Of a stretch of 45,844 bases of DNA, positions 17,366-25,803 are shown piece after piece. Positions within the stretch are counted from its first letter, which is position 1. Every line of letters starts with the position of its first letter. The position numbers and the translations under genes are program-made. This stretch comes from Methylobacterium terricola (GTDB lineage: Bacteria; Pseudomonadota; Alphaproteobacteria; Rhizobiales; Beijerinckiaceae). The stretch is taken from NCBI RefSeq assembly GCF_006151805.1, contig NZ_VDDA01000033.1, forward strand, positions 3,967 through 49,810. The letters run 5' to 3'. The notes beneath the pieces were generated by a model, which was not told the DNA's origin, made no database searches, and saw nothing but the letters and a program-made list of their open reading frames with translations.

Positions 17366-18732
17366 GCGGCGAGACCCGCGAGGAGCGGCGCGCCCCCGCC
17401 CGGCAGCAGCGCGCCGCTCGCATCGGTGAGCCCGATCCGGGCGAGCCACTCGGCGAATTCGGGGGCTCGGCGCAACCCCATCGCCTCGCGCAGGTAGAGC
17501 TGGTCGTGAAACGAGGTCGATTGGTAGTTCAGCATCACGTCGTCGGCGCCGGGCACGCCCATGACGTAGGTCACGCCGGCGGCGCCGAGCAGCGTCAGAA
17601 GCGTGTCCATGTCGTCCTGGTCGGCCTCGGCGTGGTTAGTGTAGCAGACATCGACCCCGAGCGGCACGCCCATCAGCTTGCCGCAGAAATGGTCTTCGAG
17701 CCCGGCCCGGATGATCTCCTTGCCGTCGTAGAGATATTCCGGGCCGATGAAACCCACCACCGTGTTGACGAGGAGCGGGCGGAAGGCGTGGGCCACCGCG
17801 TAGGCCCGGGCCTCCAGGGTCTGCTGGTCGATGCCGTGATGGGCGTCGGCCGAGAGGGCCGAGCCCTGGCCGGTCTCGAAATACATCACGTTGTCGCCGA
17901 CCGTGCCGCGCTGGAGCGCAAGCGCCGCCTCGTGCGCCTCCCGGAGAAGCGGCAGGGTGACGCCGAACGACGCGTTGGCCGCCTGCGTCCCCGCGACCGA
18001 CTGGAAGACGAGATCGACCGGCACGCCGCGATTCATCGCCTCCAGCGTCGTGGTGACGTGGGTGAGCACGCAGGCTTGCGTCGGAATCGCGAAGCGGTCG
18101 ATCATCTCGGCCAGCAGGTGCAGCAGACCGGTGAGCCCCTGCACCGAATCCGATACCGGGTTGATGCCGATGCAGGCGTCGCCGCAGCCATAGGACAAGC
18201 CGTCGAGGATCGCCGCGGTGATGCCGGCAGGGTCGTCGCTCGGGTGGTTGGGCTGGAGCCGCACCGCCAGGGTGCCGGGCAGCCCGATCGTGTTGCGCAG
18301 GCGCGTGACCACCCGGGCCTTGCGGGCGACCAGGATCAGGTCCTGGTTGCGCATGATCTTCGATACCGCGGCGGCGATCTCGGGTGTCACCCCGGGGGCG
18401 ATCGCCGCCAGGGTGTCGGGCGTCGCGGTGAGCAGGAACTCGCGGAAGTCGCCCACCGTGAGGTGGGCGATGCGCCGGAAGGCCGTGGCGTCGTGGGTGT
18501 CGAGGATCAGCCGGGTGACGTCGTCGGATTCGTACGGGATCAGCGGCCGGGCCAGGATCTCGGCGAGCGGCACCGCGGCGAGGCACCAGCGCGCCGCGAC
18601 GCACTCCTCCGCACTCTCCGCCGCCAGACCGGCGAGGCGGTCGCCGGAGCGGGGCGGGCTCGCCTTCGCCATCAGCTCGGCAAGGTCGGCGAAGACGAAG
18701 GTCCGTGGTCCGACGACGTGACGGTAGCTCAT
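17362..18732 (-). CDS. eutB: Ethanolamine ammonia-lyase large subunit
   Basis: This 456-residue protein is full length for EutB, the TIM-barrel subunit that holds substrate and cobalamin. Typical segments are YRHVVGPRTFVFADLAELMAKASP at the N-terminus, ADDVMLNYQSTSFHD near the C-terminus and GINPVSDS in the middle. The enzyme works in the cytoplasm with EutC. Without a local eut operon it probably lets the cell use ethanolamine as a nitrogen source. No cobalamin riboswitch is visible in the short upstream gap (18733-18796), which leads directly into a dispersed repeat. Confidence 0.96.
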   Translation of the reverse strand: MSYRHVVGPRTFVFADLAELMAKASPPRSGDRLAGLAAESAEECVAARWCLAAVPLAEILARPLIPYESDDVTRLILDTHDATAFRRIAHLTVGDFREFLLTATPDTLAAIAPGVTPEIAAAVSKIMRNQDLILVARKARVVTRLRNTIGLPGTLAVRLQPNHPSDDPAGITAAILDGLSYGCGDACIGINPVSDSVQGLTGLLHLLAEMIDRFAIPTQACVLTHVTTTLEAMNRGVPVDLVFQSVAGTQAANASFGVTLPLLREAHEAALALQRGTVGDNVMYFETGQGSALSADAHHGIDQQTLEARAYAVAHAFRPLLVNTVVGFIGPEYLYDGKEIIRAGLEDHFCGKLMGVPLGVDVCYTNHAEADQDDMDTLLTLLGAAGVTYVMGVPGADDVMLNYQSTSFHDQLYLREAMGLRRAPEFAEWLARIGLTDASGALLPGGGAPLLAGLAA

Positions 18733-18796
18733 GCGGATCCTCCCGGGGCCGGGATCCTATTCCAGGCCGCCCGCCGCGTCTCGCCCCTCCCCTTAT

Positions 18797-18909
18797 ACCC
18801 TCGCGCCCTGGCCTCGACACGTCGATGCCAAGGCGTCCGGCGCATCAGCGCCGGCGCCCGTTCGGGCCTGCCTTGCGCCGTCGAACGGATCCGTTCGACG
18901 GCGCGGCGG
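18797..18909. repeat. Dispersed palindromic repeat, copy R1
   Basis: This 113-base element is about 90% identical by eye to 39431-39546. It begins ACCCTCGCGCC and ends GGCGG. It contains an imperfect hairpin near 18809-18832, the self-complementary GGCGCCGGCGCC-type block, and a 30-base perfect palindrome at 18875-18904 whose left arm is GCGCCGTCGAACGGA. Its right end lies two bases from the stop codon of the transglutaminase-like gene. It looks like a REP/BIME-type or small non-autonomous mobile element. Confidence 0.8.
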
Positions 18910-18911
18910 CA

Positions 18912-19766
18912 TTACTCGTCCCCCTGCCCGTCCTCGGCGGTCGAGACCGCCAGAACGGTGCGGTCCCCCGCCTCCGGCACCCCGTCGGCCCGGTCGATGC
19001 GGATCTCCATGCCGGTGGGCGTCATCTCGCCGAACGGGGTCGAGAACGCGATCTCGGCGGCGTCGCGCCCGACGCCGATCCGCACCAGCCCGTCGAGATT
19101 GGCCTGACGGGTGGCGTCGAACAGCCACCAGCGCCCGTCGAGATAGGCCTCGAACACCGCGTGGAAGTCGCACGGCACCAGGCCGTAGGCGTAGCAGCTG
19201 ACGAAGCGGGCCGGGATGCCGAGCGCCCGGCAGAAGGCGGCCCCGAGATGCGCGAAATCGCGGCACACCCCTGCCCGCTTGAGAAGCGTCTCGTCGGCGG
19301 TGGTCTCCTCGTCGCTGGCGCCGCGAACGTAGGCGATGTGGTCGTGGATCCAGTTGCAGATCCGGCTCACCCGCTCGAACCCGGTCGGGGCGTCGCCGAA
19401 CTCGGCCTGGGCGAACGGCGTGAGCCGGTCGGAGGAGACGAAGCGGCTCGGCAGCAGGTAGGGCAGGATGTCGAGGGGCAGGTCCCTCACCGGCGTCTCG
19501 CCGATGGCGGCCGGGTCGGCCCGGTGCGGGTCGAGGGTCACCGTCGCCTCGTAGTCGAGGCTGAAGCCGCCGGGCGGCACCGTGACGGCGACGTAGCGGT
19601 TGCCGGTCTCCGGCGCGACGTGCCGTCGGACCGGGAGGTCCGGGGTCAGGCGGAACGTCTCGGCAAGGTCCTGGTGCCGCGTCAGATGCGCCACCTCCAG
19701 GTTGAAGATGAACACCGTCTCGGCCTCGACCTCGTAGGCGAGATGACACCCTAACGTGTAGCGCAC
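18912..19766 (-). CDS. Transglutaminase-like domain protein
   Basis: From the GTG at 19766 (with GGGAGGG upstream) the protein has 284 residues. The N-terminal part resembles the transglutaminase N-terminal beta domain (YTLGCHLAYEVEAETVFIFNLEV). The catalytic triad of a transglutaminase/protease-like fold is visible: Cys in AGVCRDFAHL near 168, His in CDFHAVFEAYL near 202 and Asp in LFDATRQ near 217. Bacterial relatives are mostly cytoplasmic and of unknown substrate. It has no signal peptide. It is monocistronic, with the dispersed repeat R1 touching its 3' end. Confidence 0.85.
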   Translation of the reverse strand: MRYTLGCHLAYEVEAETVFIFNLEVAHLTRHQDLAETFRLTPDLPVRRHVAPETGNRYVAVTVPPGGFSLDYEATVTLDPHRADPAAIGETPVRDLPLDILPYLLPSRFVSSDRLTPFAQAEFGDAPTGFERVSRICNWIHDHIAYVRGASDEETTADETLLKRAGVCRDFAHLGAAFCRALGIPARFVSCYAYGLVPCDFHAVFEAYLDGRWWLFDATRQANLDGLVRIGVGRDAAEIAFSTPFGEMTPTGMEIRIDRADGVPEAGDRTVLAVSTAEDGQGDE

Positions 19767-19936
19767 GGCTTGAGACCCTCCCGGCAAGCGGGCTAGGGTG
19801 ACGCAAGAGCCGCGCCGATCCGGTGCGCGGGGAGAGCCTCGCGAAGCGGCCCGATCTTTGCCTGATGGGGGTTAGCCTGCGTTAAGGCGCAGGTCGTCGG
19901 GCCCGGCGACACCGGGGTGATCTGGGAGGATGGACC

Positions 19937-20155
19937 GTGCACCGCTACTTCTTCGATCTCGATGCCGGAACCTGGGATGCCCGCGACATGATCGGCGTGG
20001 TGCTCAACGATGCCGGCGCCGCCCATGCCGAGGCCGTCCAGGCCCTGCAGACCTGCTCCCTCGACCCGGCCCGCTCCGCCGGCGCGATCCTCGCGATGAA
20101 CGTCCGCGACGAGACCGGGCGCACGGTGTTCCGGGTGTCGCTGGCGGCGCAGTGA
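19937..20155 (+). CDS. DUF6894-type small protein
   Basis: This 72-residue protein starts at a GTG with GGGAGGA well placed upstream. It opens with HRYFFDLDAG and has D..G, EA..AL and RDETGRTVFRVSL elements typical of the small family found in many copies in Methylobacterium and Bradyrhizobium. Its function is unknown, although relatives are often stress-related or near regulators. It is a single gene, followed by a stretch holding a decayed nucleotidyltransferase. Confidence 0.75.
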   Translation: MHRYFFDLDAGTWDARDMIGVVLNDAGAAHAEAVQALQTCSLDPARSAGAILAMNVRDETGRTVFRVSLAAQ

Positions 20156-20321
20156 CGGGGCGCCGCGCTGACGCTGGAAGCCTGTTCGCGGCAGCCGGCC
20201 GCGTGGACACCCTCCGGCGTCGTCCCGGGGCCAGGCAGGGGAACCCGGGATGACGTCGAGCAGCGTTGGCGTCTGCGCAGGATAAACGGCACGACGCGCC
20301 GGACAGGCCCCGCCATCGCGC

Positions 20322-20613
20322 TCAGACGACCCGAACCGCCTCGCGATCGTCTTGGGTACCGATGTGCCGCGAGAGACCGGCGCGCGTCGCGTCACCGATG
20401 GCGAGGCCCGGAAGAGGCAGCGACCATGCGCTCGTAGGCGCGTATGGAGTGGCGCAGACCATGGAGGGCGTCGGTGCCAGGCCCGACCAGGATGTCGAGG
20501 TCCGAACCGGGTCCCGCCTCGTCCCGGATGACGAAGCCGTCAATCGACAGGCCGCCGACGCCGAGCGCGCAAGTCCGGCTCGGTCGCCTTGATCTGGGCA
20601 AGCGCCCCCTGTC
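20322..20613 (-). pseudogene. Decayed MNT-type nucleotidyltransferase
   Basis: Read on the minus strand, fragments in different frames line up with a small MNT-domain nucleotidyltransferase, the antitoxin class paired with HEPN toxins. 'AQIKATEPDLRA' (about 20604-20569) continues in another frame as LGVGGLSIDGFVIRDEAGPGSDLDILVGP. That is close to the usual LFGS..R.EAGP.SDIDLLV motif, but with the catalytic GS replaced by GF. The tail GLSRHIGTQDDREAVRV again lies in another frame, ending at 20322. At least two frameshifts are needed, so it is not functional as one protein. No HEPN partner is visible downstream. The rest of 20156-20634 holds nothing I recognise. Confidence 0.6.
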
Positions 20614-20634
20614 AGGCTGAGACCGGCCCGGCCG

Positions 20635-21495
20635 TCAGATCATCGGCTTGCCGCCGGTCACCGCCACCGTGGCGCCCGAGACGTAGCTCGCCTCCTCGCT
20701 CGCCAGCATCACGTAGACGGGGCTGAGCTCGACCGGCTGGCCGGGGCGCTTCATCGGCACCTGGGAGCCGAACTGACGCACCTTCTCCTCGGGCATGGTC
20801 GAGGGGATCAGCGGCGTCCAGACCGGGCCGGGGGCGACGCAGTTCACCCGGATTTCCTTCTCGGCCAGCAATTGCGCCAGACCGCCGGTGAAGTTCTGGA
20901 TCGCCCCCTTGGTGGTGGCGTAGGCCAACAGTTGCGGGCTCGGCGTGTCGGCGTTGATCGACGTGGTGTTGATGATCGCCGACCCCGGCCGCATGTGCGG
21001 CACCGCCGCCTTGGTCAGGTAGAACATCGCGTGGATGTTGGTGCGGAACGTGACGTCCCACTCCTCGTCGCTGATCTCCTCGATCGACTGCACGGTGGCC
21101 TGATGGGCGGCGTTGTTGACCAGCACGTCGACCCGTCCGAACGCCGCCACCGCCTTCTCGACGATGGCACGGCAATGGCCCGGCTCCTTGATGTCGCCGG
21201 GCACCAGCACCGCCTTGCGGCCGGCGGCTTCGATCAGCCTGGCGGTCTCGCGGGCATCGTCGTGCTCGTCGTAATAGGCGATCAGCACGTCGGCGCCCTC
21301 GCGGGCGAAGGCGAGCGCCACCGCCCGGCCGATGCCGCTGTCGCCTCCGGTGATGATCGCCTTGCGGTCGGCGAGCCGGCCCGAGCCCTTGTAGCGGGTC
21401 TCGCCGTAATCGGGCCGCGGATCCATGTCGGCGTCGCGGCCAGGCATCGGGATCGGCTTCTGACGCTCGAACGGAGGCTTCGGGAAGTCGGTCAT
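20635..21495 (-). CDS. SDR family oxidoreductase (YghA/GSP39-like)
   Basis: From the ATG at 21495 this is a 286-residue protein with an extended N-terminus (about 40 residues, with PFERQKPIPMPG) typical of the YghA/general-stress-protein-39 group of short-chain dehydrogenases. The Rossmann motif TGGDSGIG is at 49-56, NNAA at 127-130, the catalytic Ser at 179, and Tyr192 and Lys196 in YATTK. The members are NADP(H)-dependent alcohol/aldehyde or sugar oxidoreductases, often stress-induced; the substrate here is unknown. It is divergent from the PepSY gene across 160 bases. Confidence 0.9.
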   Translation of the reverse strand: MTDFPKPPFERQKPIPMPGRDADMDPRPDYGETRYKGSGRLADRKAIITGGDSGIGRAVALAFAREGADVLIAYYDEHDDARETARLIEAAGRKAVLVPGDIKEPGHCRAIVEKAVAAFGRVDVLVNNAAHQATVQSIEEISDEEWDVTFRTNIHAMFYLTKAAVPHMRPGSAIINTTSINADTPSPQLLAYATTKGAIQNFTGGLAQLLAEKEIRVNCVAPGPVWTPLIPSTMPEEKVRQFGSQVPMKRPGQPVELSPVYVMLASEEASYVSGATVAVTGGKPMI

Positions 21496-21655
21496 CGGGG
21501 GACTCCGGGACGGGGCATGGAGCCTGGCCAACTGGTGGGGAGTACCCCCGTTCCGGCCGGACCCGTTGCCTTCGCCAGAAGCACGTTGCCCATCGGGCAA
21601 CCAAGTCGGGTGCACGGCGTTTCCGGTGTCCTTGAAGGTACCCTCGGAGATCCCG

Positions 21656-22252
21656 ATGCTGACGCGCTTCCTCGCCACTGCCGGCGCCCTCGCCCTGACC
21701 ACCGGCCTCGCGCTCGCCCAGACCACCGCCCCGACCGCGCCGACCGCCCCCGGCGCCGCGCCCGCGACGGCCCCCGCCGCGACGGGCGACATGAAGGACA
21801 TGAAGGAGTTCCAGGCCGCCAAGCTCGCCAAGATCAGCCTCGCCCAGGCGCTCACCACCGCCGAGCAGCAGGGCGACAAGGGCCGCGCCATCGACGCCGA
21901 TTTCGAGAAGGCCGACGGCAAGAACCCGACCCACTACGCGATCAAGGTCGTCTATCCGGACGGCAAGCTGGTCGAGTACGGCATCAACGCCGATACCGGC
22001 GCGCTCTACAAGAGCGAGAACCAGCCGATCGAGCGCTACTTTACCCGCCTGAAGGTCGCCGACTTCAACAACGCCAAGGTTTCGCTGAAGGACGCCCTGA
22101 CGATCGCCGAGCAGAAGGCCGGCGGCGGCAAGGCCTACGAGGCCGAGGTCGAGCGCGAGGGTTCGGCGGTCGCCTACGAGATCAAGGTGGCGCTGGCCGA
22201 CAAGGAGCAGGAAGTGAAGGTCGGGCCGGACGGCCAGGTGATGAAGGACTGA
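21656..22252 (+). CDS. Exported protein with two PepSY domains
   Basis: From the ATG at 21656 (GGAG upstream) the protein has 198 residues: a signal peptide to about 'ALAQ' (residue 22), a low-complexity Thr/Ala/Pro linker (TTAPTAPTAPGAAP), and two PepSY repeats. The first covers about 60-120 (ISLAQALTTAEQQ...YAIKVVYPDGKLVEYGINADTGAL) and the second 135-195 (VSLKDALTIAEQK...YEIKVALADKEQEVKVGPDG). PepSY domains are thought to inhibit peptidases or sense envelope stress. A start at 21566 would destroy the signal peptide. Monocistronic. Confidence 0.85.
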   Translation: MLTRFLATAGALALTTGLALAQTTAPTAPTAPGAAPATAPAATGDMKDMKEFQAAKLAKISLAQALTTAEQQGDKGRAIDADFEKADGKNPTHYAIKVVYPDGKLVEYGINADTGALYKSENQPIERYFTRLKVADFNNAKVSLKDALTIAEQKAGGGKAYEAEVEREGSAVAYEIKVALADKEQEVKVGPDGQVMKD

Positions 22253-22263
22253 GGATAAGGCAC

Positions 22264-22484
22264 GATTCCCCTCTCCCGTTTGGGAGAGGGGCCTGGGGAT
22301 CGAAGCGCCCGCGCGAGGGTGGCTCGAGGTCCGCACTCGCCCTGAACCGTCGAGCCGCGGAGCTGGACGGCCCATGCGTCTGACGGACGCGTGCCCCCTG
22401 CGCGATCTTCGGTCGCCCCTCCCCCTCTCCCACGCCTTGCAGAGCGGTACCGGGCACGCCCGGCATCGCCTGGAGAGGGGATTC
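22264..22484. repeat. Possible repeat element with inverted ends
   Basis: The 263 bases between the PepSY and GNAT genes are bounded by GATTCCCCTCTCC at 22264-22276 and an imperfect inverse GGAGAGGGGATTCC at 22472-22485. A perfect 10-bp stem with loop GTTT sits inside the left end. The interior has no gene. It could be a small non-autonomous element or simply two terminators facing each other between convergent genes. Confidence 0.35.
22268..22291. terminator. Hairpin after the PepSY gene
   Basis: The arms CCCCTCTCCC (22268-22277) and GGGAGAGGGG (22282-22291) pair perfectly around GTTT, 15 bases after the stop codon. There is no T tract on either side, so intrinsic termination is uncertain. 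Confidence 0.45.
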
Positions 22485-22515
22485 CTCGGCGCACTCTATC
22501 CTTCGAAGCGGGGGG

Positions 22516-23046
22516 TTAGGCCCGCACGGTCCCGCCGGCGACGTTGCCGCTCGCCTCCGCCAGCGCCCCCTCGCGCAGCTCCAGGCCCAGGAAACGTGCC
22601 GGATCGACCGGGCCCGGCAGGATCAGCTTGCGCGGCGGCAGCACCGCGAAGCCGAAGCGCGCATAATACGGCGCGTCGCCGACCAGGATGACGAGGCCGT
22701 GGCCGCCGGCACGGGCGGCATCGAGGGAGGCCCGCATCAAGGCGCCGCCGATGCCGCGGCTGCCGAAGGCGGGATCGACGGTGAGCGGCCCGAGCACCAG
22801 GAGCGGGCTCGTCCCGGCCCGGGCCGGCGAGACCCGCACCGAGCCGACCAGCAGGGTCCCGACGAGGGCGGTGAACGAAAGGTCGGCGAGATGCGGCACG
22901 CCCTCCCGCAGCCGGAAGGCGGTGCGGGCGTAGCGGCCGGGGCCGAAGGCGCGCTCGTGCAGGCGCTCGATGGCGTCGTTGTCGCTCGAGGTTTCGAGCC
23001 GGATGACGAGGGGAAGCGTGGTCACGGGCACACTCGGGGCAAGCAT
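22516..23046 (-). CDS. GNAT family N-acetyltransferase
   Basis: This protein has 176 residues (169 if the GTG at 23025 is used). The GNAT fold is clear: an N-terminal IRLETSSDNDAIERLHERAF strand/helix, then LGPLTVDPAFGSRGIGGALMRASL, which carries the acetyl-CoA-binding R/Q-x-x-G-x-G/A motif as SRGIGGA. A final YYARFGFAVLPPRKL follows. It resembles the YhbS-like group of predicted acetyltransferases. The substrate is unknown. Confidence 0.85.
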   Translation of the reverse strand: MLAPSVPVTTLPLVIRLETSSDNDAIERLHERAFGPGRYARTAFRLREGVPHLADLSFTALVGTLLVGSVRVSPARAGTSPLLVLGPLTVDPAFGSRGIGGALMRASLDAARAGGHGLVILVGDAPYYARFGFAVLPPRKLILPGPVDPARFLGLELREGALAEASGNVAGGTVRA

Positions 23047-23492
23047 CGGAAATCAAGGGCGGATCGGTCAGCCGATCCGTCGTCGCGCCTCTGCCCTCGG
23101 GGCCGTCCACGGGGCCATGACCGAAACTCCCGGCGGGCCCGAACCCGCGTCAGGCGTGATTGCCCGCGGGGGCGCCATAGCAGCGCTTGGATGTGAGCGC
23201 AAACCATCGATCGCCGATCGTCCGATCGATGGCACGGCGATCGCTCCGCGATCGCTGTCGCGCTGCGAGGATCGGCATTCTCGGCTGCGTGGAACCTGAC
23301 GTTCCCCCGCGCGGGCCGGTGCCACGAGCTCCGGACGCGTCCTCCGGACATCGCGGGACCGGCGCCGGTCCCGCATCTCCCGTCCTGGCATGGTGCTCGC
23401 ATCGCCCCGGCATGCAGGCTTGCGTCGGCGCACGCCTTGCGGGACAGCTAGGCGCGTGAAGGCCGTGAACGGCTCAGGGGGACAACGCCGCA
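23047..23492. other. Intergenic region upstream of the polar amino-acid ABC operon
   Basis: These 446 bases have no convincing gene. They include several GATCG-rich inverted repeats; the clearest is GCGATCGC-TCC-GCGATCGC at 23237-23255. The right-hand part (23390-23492) should carry the promoter of the ABC importer, whose ATG at 23493 lacks a strong ribosome binding site. Confidence 0.5.
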
Positions 23493-24347
23493 ATGGGAAT
23501 CCGATCTGCTCTCGCCCTCCTCCTCTCGCTCGCCCTCGGCTCCGCCGGGGCGGCCCGGGCCGACGACGTGGTGCCGGCGACCGTCAGGATCGCCACCGAG
23601 GGCGCCTACGCGCCCTACAACTTCACCAAGCCCGACGGCACCCTCGACGGCTACGAGATCGAGCTCGGCCGCGAGATCTGCGCCCGCGCTAAGCTGAAAT
23701 GCGAGTTCGTGGCCCAGGACTGGGACGGCGTGGTGCCGGGGCTCAACGCCAGGAAGTTCGACGCGATCATGTCGGGCATGACCATCACCGATGCGCGGCT
23801 GAAGGTGGTGGACTTCACCAAGCCCTATAGCGGCGATTCCTCGGGCTTCGCGGTCGACCGCAACGGGCCGCTGGCGAAACTGCCCCTCGGCGGCCAGAAG
23901 TTCAGCCTGACGGACGAGGCCGAGGCCCAGAAGGCGCTCGACACGATCAAGCCGCTCCTCAAGGGCAAGACCGTCGGCGTCCAGGTCTCGACCATCCACG
24001 CCGCCTTCATGGACAAGTACCTCAAGGGCACCATCGAGGTGCGCGAGTACAAGACCACCGAGCAGCACGACCTCGACCTCGCCGCCGGCCGCATCGACGC
24101 GATCTTCGCCAACGACGCCCCCCTGCGGGCGACCGCCGAGAAGCCGGAATTCGCCGACACGGTGATGCTGGCGGGACCCCGCTTCCGCGGCGGCATCCTC
24201 GGCCGTGGCGTGGCGATGGGCCTGCGCAAGGGCGAGGCCAAGCTGAAGGCGCGGCTCGACGAGGGGATCGACGCGGTGATCGCCGACGGGACCCTGAAGA
24301 AGCTCTCGCTCAAGTGGTTCAAGGCCGACATGACCCCGCAGGGCTGA
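23493..24347 (+). CDS. Polar amino-acid/opine ABC transporter, substrate-binding protein
   Basis: This 284-residue periplasmic protein has a signal peptide of about 24 residues (ending AARA). Family 3 motifs are visible: VRIATEGAYAPYNF, DGYEIELGREICARAKLKCEFV, DWDGVVPGLNARKFDAIMSGMTITDARLKVVDFTKPY. It resembles the lysine/arginine/ornithine- and octopine/nopaline-binding group, but the ligand cannot be fixed by eye. It is the first gene of a four-gene operon with two permeases and an ATPase, all in the same direction. Confidence 0.93.
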   Translation: MGIRSALALLLSLALGSAGAARADDVVPATVRIATEGAYAPYNFTKPDGTLDGYEIELGREICARAKLKCEFVAQDWDGVVPGLNARKFDAIMSGMTITDARLKVVDFTKPYSGDSSGFAVDRNGPLAKLPLGGQKFSLTDEAEAQKALDTIKPLLKGKTVGVQVSTIHAAFMDKYLKGTIEVREYKTTEQHDLDLAAGRIDAIFANDAPLRATAEKPEFADTVMLAGPRFRGGILGRGVAMGLRKGEAKLKARLDEGIDAVIADGTLKKLSLKWFKADMTPQG

Positions 24348-24377
24348 CGCGAAGGGACCAAGCAGGGACTTGCCCGC

Positions 24378-25082
24378 GTGAGCGCCTTCACCCTTCTCGG
24401 CTTCGGGCCCGGCGGCTGGGGCGGCGCGCTGCTCCTCGCCGCCGGCACCACGCTGGCCCTGGCCCTCTGCGGCTTCCTGCTCGGGGCCGTCCTCGGCGGC
24501 CTGGCGGCGGCGGCCAAGCTCTCCGGCCTCCTGCCCTTGCGGGTGCTGGCCGAGGGCTACACCACGCTCCTGCGCGGCGTACCGGACCTGCTCGTGATCT
24601 ACCTGCTGTATTTCGGCGGCAGCGCGGCTTTGGGCGGCATCGCGGGCCTGTTCGGCGTCACCGGCTTCGTCGGCGTGCCGGCCTTCGTGGTCGGCGTCGC
24701 GGCGCTCGGGATCATCTCGGGCGCCTACCAGGCCGAGGTGTTCCGCGGCGCCTATCTCGCCCTCGACCGCGGACAGATCGAGGCGGCGCGGGCGGTCGGC
24801 ATGCATCGCGGGCTGATCCTGCGCCGGGTCGTGGCGCCTCTCGTCGCCCGCGACGCCCTGCCGGGTCTCGGCAACGTCTGGCAGATCCTGCTCAAGGATT
24901 CGGCCCTGCTCTCGGTCACCGGCCTCGTCGAGCTCCTGCGCCAGGCCCAGGTCGGCGCCGGCTCGACCCGCCAGCCCTTCACCTTCTACCTCGCCGCGGC
25001 CGCCCTCTACCTCGCCATCACCTCGCTCTCGACCTGGGGCTTTTCGAGGGCCGAGGCGCATGCCCGCCGGGGCGCCCGATGA
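24378..25082 (+). CDS. Polar amino-acid ABC transporter permease (first)
   Basis: This 234-residue inner-membrane protein has about five helices and the HisQ/HisM-type segment with EVFRGAYLALDRGQIEAARAVGM (about residues 119-141), which is the EAA loop that docks on the ATPase. It starts at a GTG (24378), 30 bases after the binding-protein stop. It overlaps the second permease by four bases (ATGA), so the two are made together. Confidence 0.92.
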   Translation: MSAFTLLGFGPGGWGGALLLAAGTTLALALCGFLLGAVLGGLAAAAKLSGLLPLRVLAEGYTTLLRGVPDLLVIYLLYFGGSAALGGIAGLFGVTGFVGVPAFVVGVAALGIISGAYQAEVFRGAYLALDRGQIEAARAVGMHRGLILRRVVAPLVARDALPGLGNVWQILLKDSALLSVTGLVELLRQAQVGAGSTRQPFTFYLAAAALYLAITSLSTWGFSRAEAHARRGAR

Positions 25083-25789
25083 TCGACCTCGACTTCCTCG
25101 CTGGCACGCTCCGGATTCTGCTCGGCGGCCTGCCGCTGACCTTGAGCCTGACCGCCGGGTCGGTGGCGCTGGGGGGCGTTCTGGCGGCGCTCGCCGCCTG
25201 GGGCCGGCTGTCGGGGGTGGCCCCGGCCGACTGGCTCGCCCGTCTCTACATCTTCGTTTTCCGCGGCACGCCGCTCCTGGTCCAGATCTTCCTGCTCTAT
25301 TACGGCCTCGGCCAGTTCCGGCCGACCCTGCAGGCCTGGGGCCTGTGGAGCGTCTTCCGCGAGCCGTACTGGTGCGCCCTGCTGGCGCTCGCCCTCAATA
25401 CCGGCGCCTACACGGCGGAGATCTTTCGCGGCGCGGTCCTGTCGGTGCCGCACGGGGCGCTGGTGGCGGGGCGGGCCTGCGGCATGCCGCGGGGGCTGCT
25501 GTTTCGCCGGGTCACCCTGCCGCTCGCCACCCGCCAGGCCCTGCCGGCCTACGGCAACGAGGTGATCTCGGTGGTGAAAGCGACCTCGCTCGCCTCCACC
25601 ATCACGCTGATGGAGATCACCGGCCTTGCCCAGAAGCTGATCGCCCAGAGCTTCCGGGCGCTCGAGGTCTTCCTCTGCGCCGGCGCGTTCTACCTCGCCC
25701 TCACCTTCGTGATCATCGGGATCCTTCGGCTCGTCGAGGCCTGGCTGTCGCCGGACCGGCGCCCGCGCCCGGTCGTCCGCCCCGCCTGA
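25079..25789 (+). CDS. Polar amino-acid ABC transporter permease (second)
   Basis: This 236-residue permease is the partner of the previous one. It carries FVFRGTPLLVQIFLLYYGL (about 59-77) and an EAA loop EIFRGAVLSVPHGALVAGRACGM, typical of HisM/OccM-type subunits. The ATG at 25079 overlaps the preceding stop. The ATPase gene starts 14 bases after its end. Confidence 0.92.
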   Translation: MIDLDFLAGTLRILLGGLPLTLSLTAGSVALGGVLAALAAWGRLSGVAPADWLARLYIFVFRGTPLLVQIFLLYYGLGQFRPTLQAWGLWSVFREPYWCALLALALNTGAYTAEIFRGAVLSVPHGALVAGRACGMPRGLLFRRVTLPLATRQALPAYGNEVISVVKATSLASTITLMEITGLAQKLIAQSFRALEVFLCAGAFYLALTFVIIGILRLVEAWLSPDRRPRPVVRPA

Positions 25790-25803
25790 GACCGGATTCG
25801 CCC

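Noticed and set aside
18733..18796. Possible cobalamin riboswitch before eutB
   Set aside because: The gap is too short and lacks the B12-box sequence; upstream is the dispersed repeat.
23187..23459. Small open frame in the gap before the ABC operon
   Set aside because: No ribosome binding site, no family resemblance, and it runs through GATCG inverted repeats.
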